NCBI GenBank assembly: GCA_009693255.1
Contig: SHXQ01000002.1
Location: forward strand, 62,001-126,000
Origin: Methylotenera sp.
GTDB taxonomy: Bacteria > Pseudomonadota > Gammaproteobacteria > Burkholderiales > Methylophilaceae
Reading direction: 5' to 3'
Length of the DNA stretch: 64,000 nt
Part shown: positions 1 to 8,354 of the stretch, piece by piece
Numbering within the stretch: position 1 is the first letter of the stretch
Layout: each line of letters opens with the position of its first letter
Notes under the pieces: generated by a model
The model's database searches: none
What the model was told of the DNA's origin: nothing
The model's input: the letters and a program-made list of their open reading frames with translations, nothing else
Program-made: the position numbers and the translations under genes

Positions 1-1
1 A

Positions 2-280
2 TTAAAAGTGATGGGCGTTGAAGATCTCTTTGTTGTGCAAGGGGCCAAATGGAAGAATGCAATTTCCTTTGGCGTTTTTGAAGGTGAGCAACTCGCTGCC
101 AACCTCGTCAAAGAGCTTAAAGCCAAAGGCATAAAAGATATCGCAAAAGCCATAGGCAACCAAGGTAAAGGCCATGCTAGCCTAATATTTAAAGAGGTTA
201 GCGATGAGAAAGTAGCCGAACTTAAGAAACTAAAAGCAGCTTTCCCAGAAGCAAATCTAAAAGAAGTCACTTGTAATTAA
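2..280 (+). CDS. SPOR-domain protein, C-terminal fragment
   Basis: The reading frame is open to the left edge of the window, so the true start lies outside; the GTG at 8 is probably internal. The visible ~90 residues resemble a SPOR peptidoglycan-binding domain: a first strand ending in ISFGVF, a helix (AANLVKELKAKGI), a second half-repeat, then an AFP-x(6)-VTC tail like that of betaproteobacterial SPOR proteins. Such domains bind glycan strands stripped of stem peptides at the division septum. The rest of the protein, including any membrane anchor, cannot be seen. The call rests on pattern resemblance only. Confidence 0.55.
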   Translation, partial: LKVMGVEDLFVVQGAKWKNAISFGVFEGEQLAANLVKELKAKGIKDIAKAIGNQGKGHASLIFKEVSDEKVAELKKLKAAFPEANLKEVTCN

Positions 281-343
281 GTAAGTCTCATAGCAATCAC
301 GGCGTAACAGTCTTAATTCAACATTTTTCCAAGATTTTTTAGA

Positions 344-413
344 TAAGCACCGTACTAAACACCTCGTCTTCCACTATAATTTACACATAAAAATACTATC
401 ATTAAGCACCGTA
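344..413 (+). repeat. 11-bp direct repeat in surE leader
   Basis: TAAGCACCGTA occurs at 344-354 and again at 403-413, where its last base is the A of the surE ATG. The copies are 59 bp apart and bracket a TATAAT at 375-380. Its role is unknown and it may be chance. Confidence 0.4.
375..380 (+). promoter_or_regulatory. candidate -10 box for surE-pcm-nlpD
   Basis: A perfect TATAAT lies 33 bp before the surE start codon in the only gap between the preceding gene and surE. No good TTGACA-like box is seen at 16-18 bp upstream, so this is a weak prediction from one hexamer. Confidence 0.3.
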
Positions 414-1183
414 TGAAAATACTAATCTCAAATGACGATGGTTACTTTGCACCAGGCCTGAACATCCTCGCGGAACACATTGCCAAACTAGCCGACATTA
501 CCGTGGTTGCGCCAGAGCGCAACAGAAGTGGTGCCAGCAACTCACTAACCTTAGATAGACCGTTAAGTGTTAAAAAGGCCGCTAATGGCTTTTTTTACGT
601 CAATGGCACGCCGACAGATTGTGTGCATATTGCCCTAACAGGGTTGATGGACGGTATGCCAGACATGGTCATTAGCGGCATTAATGATGGCGCTAACATG
701 GGCGACGATACAATATACTCTGGCACAGTTGCTGCCGCGATGGAAGGTTATTTACTGGGCATTCCATCTATCGCAATATCTATGTCACAGCATAACGCCA
801 CGCATTTTGAAACTGCAGCAAGAGTTGTTGTGGAGTTGATACAACACCACCAAAAAACTGGCTTCAAATCTGCCACCTTGCTCAATGTGAATGTGCCAGA
901 TATTCCCTACGATGAACTTCAAGGTCGCGTAGTGACACGCCTAGGCAAGCGCCATAAGGCTGAGCCAGTGGTACAGCTCAAAACACCGCGCAATGAAACG
1001 GTGTATTGGGTGGGGGCTGCAGGGTTGCCCAACGATGGCGGCATAGGCACTGACTTTTATGCGGTAGCGAATAAACAAGTCTCGATCTCACCCATTCAGG
1101 TTGATTTAACTAATCACGCACAACTCACGGAAATTAAAGACTGGTTAGGCCTGGCAAATAACAATTCAAGAAAGCAGCACTAA
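413..1183 (+). CDS. surE: 5'/3'-nucleotidase SurE
   Basis: SurE is a metal-dependent survival phosphatase that dephosphorylates nucleoside 5'- and 3'-monophosphates in the cytoplasm. The N-terminus [11 protein letters not shown] carries the family's paired aspartates (D8, D9) for the divalent metal. [10 protein letters not shown] and GTPTDCV, followed by [14 protein letters not shown], are further family motifs. At 256 residues it has the usual length. It is the first gene of a surE-pcm-nlpD run, a stationary-phase and protein-repair cluster common in Proteobacteria; pcm starts one base after its stop codon. Confidence 0.95.
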   Translation: MKILISNDDGYFAPGLNILAEHIAKLADITVVAPERNRSGASNSLTLDRPLSVKKAANGFFYVNGTPTDCVHIALTGLMDGMPDMVISGINDGANMGDDTIYSGTVAAAMEGYLLGIPSIAISMSQHNATHFETAARVVVELIQHHQKTGFKSATLLNVNVPDIPYDELQGRVVTRLGKRHKAEPVVQLKTPRNETVYWVGAAGLPNDGGIGTDFYAVANKQVSISPIQVDLTNHAQLTEIKDWLGLANNNSRKQH

Positions 1184-1184
1184 G

Positions 1185-1856
1185 TTGGCAATTTCAAGAA
1201 CCTCAGCACAAACTGGCATCGGCATGACATCGCAACGCACGCGCGATCGCATGTTGGTGCGTTTACGCGAACAAGGCATTAAAGATGAAGTGGTGCTTTC
1301 CGCCATCGGCGCTATTCCACGCCATATTTTTGTGGATGAAGCGCTCTCTATCCGAGCTTATGAAGACGTGTCTCTACCCATCGGTTTTGGTCAGACAATT
1401 TCACAGCCTTATATTGTGGGGCGCATGTCCGAAATTTTACGCAATGGCAATGCATTAAATAAAGTGCTTGAAATTGGCACCGGCTGTGGCTATCAAACCG
1501 CCGTACTGTCTAAACTCGCCAAAGAGGTGTATTCTGTTGAGCGCATTCGACCCTTGGTCATGAAAGCCCGCGGTCATTTACGCGAACTCAAATGCATCAA
1601 CGTAAAACTTGGTCATGCTGACGGCAATATGGGCTTAATAGACCTAGCACCATTTGATAGCATTATTGTCACCGCCGCCGCTAGCCACATCCCACAAGAC
1701 TTATTAGATCAGCTGAGTATCGGCGGGCGTTTAGTGATACCGGTTGGCACCGACGAGCAAATTTTATATTTAGTAGAGCGTTTATCGCAGCTAGAATACC
1801 GTCAAACTAAACTAGAGGCGGTAAAATTTGTGCCCTTATTAGGCGGCTTATTATAA
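1185..1856 (+). CDS. pcm: Protein-L-isoaspartate O-methyltransferase
   Basis: Pcm methylates abnormal L-isoaspartyl residues with S-adenosylmethionine and so starts repair of aged proteins. The family core is visible: [15 protein letters not shown], then the SAM-binding [14 protein letters not shown], then [10 protein letters not shown] and a C-terminal VKFVPLLGG. The TTG at 1185 directly follows the surE stop. The next in-frame ATG (1224, [10 protein letters not shown]) is an alternative start and would still keep the conserved domain. Neither has a strong Shine-Dalgarno sequence, which fits translational coupling to surE. Confidence 0.93.
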   Translation: MAISRTSAQTGIGMTSQRTRDRMLVRLREQGIKDEVVLSAIGAIPRHIFVDEALSIRAYEDVSLPIGFGQTISQPYIVGRMSEILRNGNALNKVLEIGTGCGYQTAVLSKLAKEVYSVERIRPLVMKARGHLRELKCINVKLGHADGNMGLIDLAPFDSIIVTAAASHIPQDLLDQLSIGGRLVIPVGTDEQILYLVERLSQLEYRQTKLEAVKFVPLLGGLL

Positions 1857-1858
1857 CG

Positions 1859-2815
1859 ATGCGTAACGTCCTACTCTTCACTGCATTATGGCTACTAGTA
1901 AGCCTTGTCGGCTGTAGCAGCACCCCTCCGGCATCTGTCATTGACCGTTTGCCAGTGAACAAACCTAGCAAAATTGACCACACTAGTGCAAAAAAGCCAA
2001 CAACTGTGATTAGACCAACCTATAAAGCTGGCGATTGGCGACCTGATACTTACACGGTAAAAAAAGGGGATAATTTATTTAGCATCGGGCTTGAGCACGG
2101 CTATTACTACAAAGACATTGCACAAAATAATAATATTGCGCCCCCTTACAACATTCAAGTGGGCCAAGTATTGAAATTAAAATCACAAAAATATAATACT
2201 AGCCAGCCCAATAGTGATGGCATAGAAATCACCTCGATCAACACTGAAAATAATACGGCAAGCGCCGCCTCCTCGCCAAGCGTCGGCGCCGTTAATGAAC
2301 CTAAGGCATTACGTGAACCGTATAGCGATGAAGCTCTGAAAAAACCACCGCCTGCGGCTAAAGTAACCAGCACTATCACAGCAGAACCCACCAACAAACC
2401 TACTGTTGACAGCAAGATAGAAGTCAAACCGACCAATGAATCGTCTGAAGATATAGAGTGGGCATGGCCGACCAAAGGTAAAGTCGTGGCAAACTTTAAT
2501 GAGGTTAGTAATAAAGGGCTTGATATAGCAGGCACTACAGGTCAACCCGTCAATGCAGCTGCAGCGGGTAAAGTCATTTATAGCGGTTCAGATTTGCGTG
2601 GTTATGGCAAGCTGGTCATCATTAAACACAATGCCACTTATTTATCTGTTTACGCCCACAACAGCCAAATATTAGTCAAAGAAGGACAGCAAATTAGTAT
2701 TGGTCAGAAAATTGCTGAGATGGGCAGTAGCGATAGCAATGCTATAAAATTACACTTTGAAATCCGCCGCCTGGGTCAATCCGTTGATCCAAGTAAGTAT
2801 TTGGCGGCAATTTAA
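1859..2815 (+). CDS. nlpD: NlpD-like murein hydrolase activator lipoprotein
   Basis: The protein starts with a lipoprotein signal peptide with lipobox LVGC (C19). A LysM domain (about 65-110, YTVKKGDNLFSIG) and a low-complexity Pro/Lys/Thr linker follow, then a C-terminal LytM/M23 domain (about 205-315). The metallopeptidase centre is degenerate: the first ligand His is replaced in NKGLDIAG, and the HxH pair is reduced to KLHFEIR. As in E. coli NlpD, it should therefore activate septal amidases rather than cut peptidoglycan itself. It starts two bases after pcm. The usual neighbour rpoS does not follow here. Confidence 0.9.
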   Translation: MRNVLLFTALWLLVSLVGCSSTPPASVIDRLPVNKPSKIDHTSAKKPTTVIRPTYKAGDWRPDTYTVKKGDNLFSIGLEHGYYYKDIAQNNNIAPPYNIQVGQVLKLKSQKYNTSQPNSDGIEITSINTENNTASAASSPSVGAVNEPKALREPYSDEALKKPPPAAKVTSTITAEPTNKPTVDSKIEVKPTNESSEDIEWAWPTKGKVVANFNEVSNKGLDIAGTTGQPVNAAAAGKVIYSGSDLRGYGKLVIIKHNATYLSVYAHNSQILVKEGQQISIGQKIAEMGSSDSNAIKLHFEIRRLGQSVDPSKYLAAI

Positions 2816-2847
2816 ATCGATTAATTGTCAGTAAAAAGGAAACAAGC

Positions 2848-3205
2848 ATGGCTAATTTAGATCCGAATAAATACACTAAAAAATAAAGACATTAAACCCG
2901 AGAGTAATTTAAGCTCACTGGTGGCAATTGGGCGTATGGGCCTAATGCTAATTGGCATTATTGGCCTTGCCATGGAGCCGTTTCGTGACGATAGCTGGCT
3001 AAAAACAACGCTAGCCAAGCTATTTGCAAGCACCACCAGCATGATGTTTATCCCAGTGATTATTTTTGTATTATGGTTACTTAATCGCTGGATGACCTCA
3101 CCCAATAAACCTGAAACTTCAAGAAGTGGTGATTTTCCGATGTATTTAATGATGGCTGCGGGGGCTTACTATCAATTCAAGCTCATTACCACAGGTGCTT
3201 TCTGA
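2848..3205 (+). pseudogene. Small membrane protein gene split by a frameshift
   Basis: An ATG at 2848 has a good Shine-Dalgarno (AAGGA, about 8 bases upstream) and reads MANLDPNKYTKK, then stops at 2884. The next frame continues straight on from the A run 2878-2883 as NKDIKPESNLSSL and stays open to 3205. One extra A would give a single protein of about 119 residues with a short hydrophilic N-terminus and two or three hydrophobic segments (about VAIGRMGLMLIGIIG, MMFIPVIIFVLWLL, MYLMMAAGAYY). I do not recognise the family. The break may be a real mutation, a sequencing error, or slippage on the A run. Confidence 0.6.
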
Positions 3206-3275
3206 ATTAATTAAGTATAAGAGATCTTTGCACGAAGCCAAGTAGAACGTAATTTGATACAAAAATACCTGACTC

Positions 3276-3305
3276 CGTCATTCCCACGAAAGTGGGAATC
3301 TATTT
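3276..3305. repeat. REP-like palindrome
   Basis: ATTCCCAC-GAAA-GTGGGAAT at 3280-3299 is a perfect 8-bp stem with a 4-base loop, inside CGTCATTCCC...GGGAATCTA. This is the general form of dispersed palindromes common in proteobacterial intergenic regions. It lies between two convergent genes and may also help end transcription. Only one copy is present in the window. Confidence 0.6.
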
Positions 3306-3377
3306 TCCTCAGGAAAACTGATAAGTACTGCTAAGCCAGTAAAGAAATACGTACTTATTGAACCCAATAAACCTAAA

Positions 3378-3749
3378 TTAGTGGGCTTTTTTAACTTCGT
3401 CTTGATAATAAGCTCTTATGCTTTTCATATCAAACTCTCGCGCCCATTTAATAATTTCATCCAAAGCTGGTGCGCCAATTTCACCCACTTGCGCATGAAT
3501 ACCGGCTTGCTCACGAATCACCAAAATACCGGGGATTTGATTGACTTGAAAGTACTCGCCAATCTCAGGATCAGCCTCTGTATTGACCATGCCGAATACG
3601 ATATCAGGGTTTGCCACTGCCGCTGCTTCAAACGTAGGCGTGAATGCAACACAGGGATCACACCAAGGCGCCCAAAAATCGACAACAACAAAATTATTTT
3701 TTTCGATCGTTTCTTTGAAATTCTCTTTATTTAGTACGACAACTGCCAT
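3378..3749 (-). CDS. Thioredoxin-family protein with CDPC active site
   Basis: The 123-residue protein has a single thioredoxin fold: FVVVDFWAPWCDPC with Cys30 and Cys33, and the cis-proline at about 73 (QIPGILVI). The CDPC dipeptide differs from the CGPC of classical thioredoxins, and Gly follows the cis-proline where Thr is usual, so redox potential and partners may differ. A roughly 20-residue tail beyond the fold is rich in charged residues. There is no signal peptide, so it is cytoplasmic. It is a single gene facing the small membrane-protein gene. Confidence 0.85.
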   Translation of the reverse strand: MAVVVLNKENFKETIEKNNFVVVDFWAPWCDPCVAFTPTFEAAAVANPDIVFGMVNTEADPEIGEYFQVNQIPGILVIREQAGIHAQVGEIGAPALDEIIKWAREFDMKSIRAYYQDEVKKAH

Positions 3750-3864
3750 AACTTAATCCTAAACTTAATGGGTTAACCTGATATTTTTAATAACAGGTGA
3801 GAGTTTATCAGACCTAGGCAGATTAGTTAAGCGACATACCTGTTTAGTTAGACAGCACGCTACA

Positions 3865-4467
3865 CTAGCCGTCAATTAATTGACCCCAACGTCCTGAAAA
3901 AAACAACGCATTCAGTGCACGGCGAGAACGCGTCGCTGCTTCGCGCGTTAACGTATCCCCCACCAACGTGGCAATCTCAGCTGGAACACCAACACAAATC
4001 ATTGCCATTGGCGTAAATTGTGCGGGGACATTAAATTTTTCACGCGTTAAATCAGCATTAAAACCACCCATTTGATGGGCCATCAATCCCATACCTGTGG
4101 CCTGCAAGCATAAATTTTCTGCTGCTGCGCCGGTGTCATACTGCGCCCAGCGATTAGGTTGTTGATTGTGATTAAATAAAGTATCTGCGCACACTAAAAT
4201 AAGCAGTGCTGCATCTTTGACCCACGTTTGGTTACTTGGCGCCAAGCAATCAAACGCCTGCTGCCAAGCAGGCATATCTATGTGCTTATCCCAAATAATA
4301 AAGCGCCATGGTTGATCACCATAGCAAGAAGGTGCCCAGCGCGCCGCTTCTAGCAAGGCAATAATTTGCCCCTGAGTGACGACTTGGTTAGCGTCATAAG
4401 CACGTCCACTCCAGCGATTCGCGATTGTTTCATGAATGGGCATTTGGGTAATCGCTGGTTTATGCAT
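3865..4467 (-). CDS. Nitroreductase-family flavoprotein
   Basis: The 200-residue protein fits the FMN-dependent NAD(P)H nitroreductase fold. The N-terminal RWSGRAYD motif binds FMN phosphate, AARWAPSCYGDQPWRFII is the typical second motif, and DTGAAAENLCLQATGMG lies at the dimer and flavin interface. The physiological substrate cannot be told from sequence; members reduce nitroaromatics, quinones or enones. It is the third gene of an apparent alr-ridA-nitroreductase transcript, 50 bases after ridA. Confidence 0.87.
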   Translation of the reverse strand: MHKPAITQMPIHETIANRWSGRAYDANQVVTQGQIIALLEAARWAPSCYGDQPWRFIIWDKHIDMPAWQQAFDCLAPSNQTWVKDAALLILVCADTLFNHNQQPNRWAQYDTGAAAENLCLQATGMGLMAHQMGGFNADLTREKFNVPAQFTPMAMICVGVPAEIATLVGDTLTREAATRSRRALNALFFSGRWGQLIDG

Positions 4468-4517
4468 AATGATTGACCGTAAAAGAATTAAATATCCCTA
4501 ATAAAGTACTGCCAGTA

Positions 4518-4892
4518 TTACGTTAGCGAAACAATGGCTTCAATTTCAACCAATACATCTCGCGGCAATTTAGCCACTTGCACAGTGGATCGGGCTGGCG
4601 TATGACTGCCGAAAATATCGCCATAGACTTTATTCATGGCGACAAAGTCATCTAGATTTTTCAGAAATACCGTGGTTTTCACTACTTTATTTAAGTTTGC
4701 GCCGGCGGCTTCAATGACGGCTTTTAAATTGGCTAATACTTGTGTAGTTTGCACAACAATATCACCATCATTCAAAGTACCATCTACCCGCAATGGAATT
4801 TGGCCAGAGGTAAATAACAAATCGCCCGTCACCATAGCTTGTGAATAAGGACCGATAGCAGCTGGGGCATTGGGTGTTTGAATGACGTGCAT
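4518..4892 (-). CDS. ridA: RidA family enamine/imine deaminase
   Basis: RidA hydrolyses reactive enamines and imines such as 2-aminoacrylate made by PLP enzymes, which otherwise inactivate alanine racemase and similar proteins. The 124-residue protein has the family pattern GPYSQAM near the N-terminus, FTSGQIPL, and the catalytic-arginine motif ARSTVQVAKLP followed by EIEAI. It lies 33 bases downstream of alr, a plausible pairing of a PLP enzyme with a protein that protects it. Confidence 0.92.
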   Translation of the reverse strand: MHVIQTPNAPAAIGPYSQAMVTGDLLFTSGQIPLRVDGTLNDGDIVVQTTQVLANLKAVIEAAGANLNKVVKTTVFLKNLDDFVAMNKVYGDIFGSHTPARSTVQVAKLPRDVLVEIEAIVSLT

Positions 4893-4925
4893 GTTAAAAC
4901 CTTTTTCTTAAATCAATTAAAAAGA

Positions 4926-6038
4926 TTATATATTAGACGGGTCGAAATATTGAAAATGAACGCGTTTGACATTGCAAAAGAGCTCGTAGGCAATAGTGCC
5001 GGCGCTGGCCGCTACCGCATTGGCTGAGACCTGCTTACCCCAGAGCTCTACTTGGCTACCAACGCCTGCTGTGGGAATGTCGGTGAGGTCCACAAACAAC
5101 ATATCCATGGAGACGCGACCAAGTAAGCGCGTCATTCTACCCTCCACCGCCATGGGGGTACCCGTTTTGGCTGATCGTGGGTAGCCATCTGCGTAACCGC
5201 AGGCGACTACGCCTACAGTAGCATCACGCTCGGCTGTGAATAGACTGCCATAACCAATGCCCTGACCTTTCTTAATATACCGTATGGAGATAATACGTGC
5301 GTTAAGCTGCATAACAGGCTGTAACAAATCATCTGCGGACGCCTGAATAATCGGGTTTGCACCATACAACATAATACCCGGCCTAGACCAGTGGTTTTCT
5401 ATGTCAGCCAACGGCCTAATCTTCTGCCACCCTAGAATGGCGGCTGAGTTAGCCAAGCTAGTCTCAAGCTTAGCTAACTTGGTCAAATCATGAATGGTGT
5501 CCTGAAAAATATCAACTTGCTGCAACGTGTGAGCTGAACTTAAGTTATCTGCATTAGCAAAGTGTGTCATTAGCACAATTTTAGCCACATTTTTATGTGC
5601 TTTTAAGCAGGTATAAGCGCGTACATATTCGCTGGGTGATAAGCCCACTCGATGCATGCCACTATCCATTTTTAGCCAGACTTGTAGCGCTTGTGTGAGT
5701 TTAGCTGCCAGAAAAATATCGATTTGCCATTGCGCATGAATCACAATCCACAAGTCATTGGCCACAATTTCCGCTAATTCAGCCGCATCAAAAAAACCCT
5801 CTAACAGCAAAATAGGCTCCGCAATTCCCGCCTCACGTAATTGCAATGCTTCTTCTAAACAAGCTACTGCAAAACCATCGGCTTCATTTTTGAGTGATTT
5901 AGCACAGTGCACGGCACCATGACCATAAGCATTAGCCTTAATCACAGCCATTGCTTTTCCGCCATAGCGCTGTTTGGCGACGCGGTAATTGTGCCTAAAT
6001 GCATCTAGGCGAATGTGAGCAATAGCGGGACGGGTCAT
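4926..6038 (-). CDS. alr: Alanine racemase
   Basis: Alr interconverts L- and D-alanine with pyridoxal phosphate and supplies D-Ala for peptidoglycan. The PLP-binding lysine is K34 in AVIKANAYGHG. The second catalytic base is the tyrosine in GIGYGSLF, and GYADGYPR and SMDMLFVDLT are conserved C-terminal domain motifs. At 370 residues it has the usual length. It probably heads a short transcript with ridA and the nitroreductase gene. Confidence 0.95.
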   Translation of the reverse strand: MTRPAIAHIRLDAFRHNYRVAKQRYGGKAMAVIKANAYGHGAVHCAKSLKNEADGFAVACLEEALQLREAGIAEPILLLEGFFDAAELAEIVANDLWIVIHAQWQIDIFLAAKLTQALQVWLKMDSGMHRVGLSPSEYVRAYTCLKAHKNVAKIVLMTHFANADNLSSAHTLQQVDIFQDTIHDLTKLAKLETSLANSAAILGWQKIRPLADIENHWSRPGIMLYGANPIIQASADDLLQPVMQLNARIISIRYIKKGQGIGYGSLFTAERDATVGVVACGYADGYPRSAKTGTPMAVEGRMTRLLGRVSMDMLFVDLTDIPTAGVGSQVELWGKQVSANAVAASAGTIAYELFCNVKRVHFQYFDPSNI

Positions 6039-6146
6039 GAATGATATATATTTTTTTAAATAGTCTTGCTGTGAACTGAAAAGTTATGCACGCCCTTATT
6101 GTAGCGACTTCTCGCCTATCGACCAAGCGTGAAAAGAATTGACGGT

Positions 6147-6275
6147 TTATGAAAAATTAGTTTTGCTAATCAGCGCGGTAATGGCATTGCCTAAGGTTAA
6201 ATGCTGATCAATATCAAAATGCACCCCGTCTTCTTTGCTAGAAGTTGTGACAGAAGTCGCATCAGAAAAATGACA
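6147..6275 (-). pseudogene. Remnant of an SGNH/GDSL hydrolase C-terminus
   Basis: The 311-base gap between alr and the methyltransferase gene (6039-6349) holds no intact gene. On the minus strand 6275-6147 reads SDATSVTTSSKEDGVHFDID followed by QHLTLGNAITALI and a stop. This matches the end of SGNH hydrolases, where the catalytic Asp and His sit in a DGVHFD-type motif followed by a helix with LG. An in-frame stop at 6276-6278 removes the rest, and no SGNH catalytic serine block is found nearby. The remainder of the gap shows nothing clear. Confidence 0.5.
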
Positions 6276-6349
6276 CTACAATTCCGAGGGTATCCAGTAT
6301 TTTGTGTAGCCATCTGCCGTGATATGTTTTACGCACTAGCCTACTTTAC

Positions 6350-6934
6350 TTATTTCAATGCAATGGCTTGAACAACTGCACCTATACCTGTGTGGTAAAT
6401 GCCTTCCACTATATCCCGCTCAAGCTCTATCAGATGTTTAAATTTCAAGCCCTCTAACTCAAGGCTTAACGATTTTTTGGTGTTCATCACATCCGCCGAT
6501 TTTCCACCACCGGTATCATGCTTTAACTGGTCTGGGGTATAAGCCTCGATTAGGAATACGCCTTTTGTTTTTAATCCAGAGACGACTTTTTTATGCAACT
6601 CTTTTCTTAGTGCTGACGGCAACGGGCAGAAGATTGAGATTATGCCGTCCCATTTATTTTCTCCTAGGTCAAAATCAGCCAAGTCCGCATAAATTAATTC
6701 AATAGTAACCCCATTCTCTTCAGCCAACCTTCTAGCCTTATCTAAGCCAACTTGAGACGCATCTACAGCGGTAACCACATAGCCTTGCTTGGCTAAAAAG
6801 ACCGCATTTCGCCCTTCCCCTTCTGCCAGACTAAGAACTTTACCTTTTGGAATAACTTTATAATTTTCTTCCAAAAATTGGTTTGGGCTTTTGCCATACG
6901 CATATTCTTCCGCACTATACCGTTCATTCCACAT
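6350..6934 (-). CDS. Class I SAM-dependent methyltransferase
   Basis: The 194-residue protein starts MWNERYSAEEYAYGKSPNQF, typical of TehB-like and thiopurine-methyltransferase-like enzymes. SAM motif I is LSLAEGEGRNAVFLA, the acidic ribose-binding residue is in VTAVDAS, and motif II is YADLADFDL. The substrate is unknown. It stands alone between the SGNH remnant and rlmF, on the same strand. Confidence 0.8.
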   Translation of the reverse strand: MWNERYSAEEYAYGKSPNQFLEENYKVIPKGKVLSLAEGEGRNAVFLAKQGYVVTAVDASQVGLDKARRLAEENGVTIELIYADLADFDLGENKWDGIISIFCPLPSALRKELHKKVVSGLKTKGVFLIEAYTPDQLKHDTGGGKSADVMNTKKSLSLELEGLKFKHLIELERDIVEGIYHTGIGAVVQAIALK

Positions 6935-7038
6935 ACATTTACCCTATAGCTCTTTCGCCATTTCTAGCCTTATTTTTTAACGATTATCCGCTACCTGACA
7001 GGCTGATTTCAACATTTATTTGCAAAAATAATAGCCTA

Positions 7039-8148
7039 TTATTTTTTTGAAGCCATCCAATTACGCTGCTGGCTAGCGTTGAGGAATGTCCAAGCGACCA
7101 TACGACTTTTCTTTTGCCCTTGCGCCATGTTGATCGTTTTAACTTCTAGTGCGCCAACTTTTTTAAGTGCGCGATAAATGCTAGGCAGACTACTCGCCTT
7201 AGACACTAAGGAGGTAAACCATAAACATTGCGTTGCTATCTGCTTGCTCTCGCTCACCATGCGGTCAATAAACATCACTTCCCCACCCGCACAATATAAC
7301 TCAGCAGATTGCCCACCAAAATTGAGCGCCGCAGATTTTGTTGACGCATGACGCTGAGCTAAGCCTTTACCAGAACGCTTACTTAGGTTCTGCCATTTAC
7401 GCTGAGTGCCAGCCTGCGCTTCAGCTAATGAGCCATGAAAAGGCGGGTTGCACATGGTGATATCAAAAGTTTCATTCTGCTGCAGTACGCCATTAAACAC
7501 AGCTAATGGCGAGCGTTGCAGGCGCAACTCGATTGCCGATGAAAGCTTGTCATTGCTATCAATAATATGCTGCGCATTTGCCAGTGCGATGGGGTCAATA
7601 TCGCTCCCTACGAAATTCCAGCCGTACTCACGACTGCCTATTAGCGGGTAAATGATATTAGCGCCAACGCCTATATCGAGCACCCGAATGGATTCGGCCT
7701 GCTGGGTAACGCCACCATTAGTACCTGTCAGCAAGTCGGCAATATAGTGTAAATAATCTGCCCGACCAGGAATTGGTGGGCAAAGATACTGCGCTGGAAT
7801 GTCCCATGCAGAGATACGATAAAATAGTTTTAGCAACGCTTGATTGAGCACTTTAACGGCTTGTGTGTGCGCAAAATCAATCGAAGCATCTCCATAAGCA
7901 TTCAATTTAACGAAATTAGCTAAAGCTGGGCAAGCTGCAATCAGCTGATCAAAATCATAGCGGCCTCTATGCTTGTTCCGCTGGTGCAGATCCATCTTCT
8001 CGACCAGCGCCGTTCGCCGCTCCGCCTCTGGGATTAAATTGAGCGATTGGCTCACAGCAAGCTGAATATCATTTTTCTGCTGATTTTTGGTCATGTTGCG
8101 TAATAATCGAGCCATGGGCGTGAATTGTAAAATAATAGCCTGTAGCAT
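7039..8148 (-). CDS. rlmF: 23S rRNA (adenine-1618 N6)-methyltransferase
   Basis: RlmF (YbiN) methylates A1618 of 23S rRNA. Family signatures are HQRNKHRGRYDFDQLIAACP near the N-terminus, PPIPGRADYLHYIADLL, the SAM-binding VLDIGVGANIIYPLIG, and the N6-adenine methylase motif NPPFH. At 369 residues it is near the usual length, but the first 18 residues look non-homologous. The start may instead be the ATG at codon 12 or codon 19 (MTKNQQKND). Confidence 0.9.
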   Translation of the reverse strand: MLQAIILQFTPMARLLRNMTKNQQKNDIQLAVSQSLNLIPEAERRTALVEKMDLHQRNKHRGRYDFDQLIAACPALANFVKLNAYGDASIDFAHTQAVKVLNQALLKLFYRISAWDIPAQYLCPPIPGRADYLHYIADLLTGTNGGVTQQAESIRVLDIGVGANIIYPLIGSREYGWNFVGSDIDPIALANAQHIIDSNDKLSSAIELRLQRSPLAVFNGVLQQNETFDITMCNPPFHGSLAEAQAGTQRKWQNLSKRSGKGLAQRHASTKSAALNFGGQSAELYCAGGEVMFIDRMVSESKQIATQCLWFTSLVSKASSLPSIYRALKKVGALEVKTINMAQGQKKSRMVAWTFLNASQQRNWMASKK

Positions 8149-8354
8149 AGCATAGCCATGCTGGCGAATCGTTTAGAAAATGCGTTACCTCAAGCCGTGC
8201 ATAGTGCAGAGCCAAGCTGTCGTGAAAGGGCTCGCTTGCTATATTTAAGAGGCGTAAATATCATCACCTAAGCTAAGAAAAAATCATATAAATAGCTGTT
8301 GTTCCTCAAAGTAATTCAATGCATGTGGCATTAAACTAATATACTATTCGTAGC
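8149..8354. other. Gap between rlmF and the EAL-HDOD remnant
   Basis: No convincing gene is seen. A 37-codon plus-strand frame (8158-8271, MLANRLENALPQAV...) has no visible ribosome binding site and no recognised family. The 5' end of the EAL-HDOD gene, about 80 codons in intact relatives, would be expected here but is not recognisable. Confidence 0.4.

Noticed and set aside
3792..3844. Inverted AACAGGT...ACCTGTT pair upstream of the thioredoxin-like gene
   Set aside because: The arms are 39 bases apart and only 7 bp long, which is expected by chance.
8158..8271. 37-codon plus-strand frame between rlmF and the EAL-HDOD remnant
   Set aside because: It has no ribosome binding site, recognised family or neighbour that supports it.
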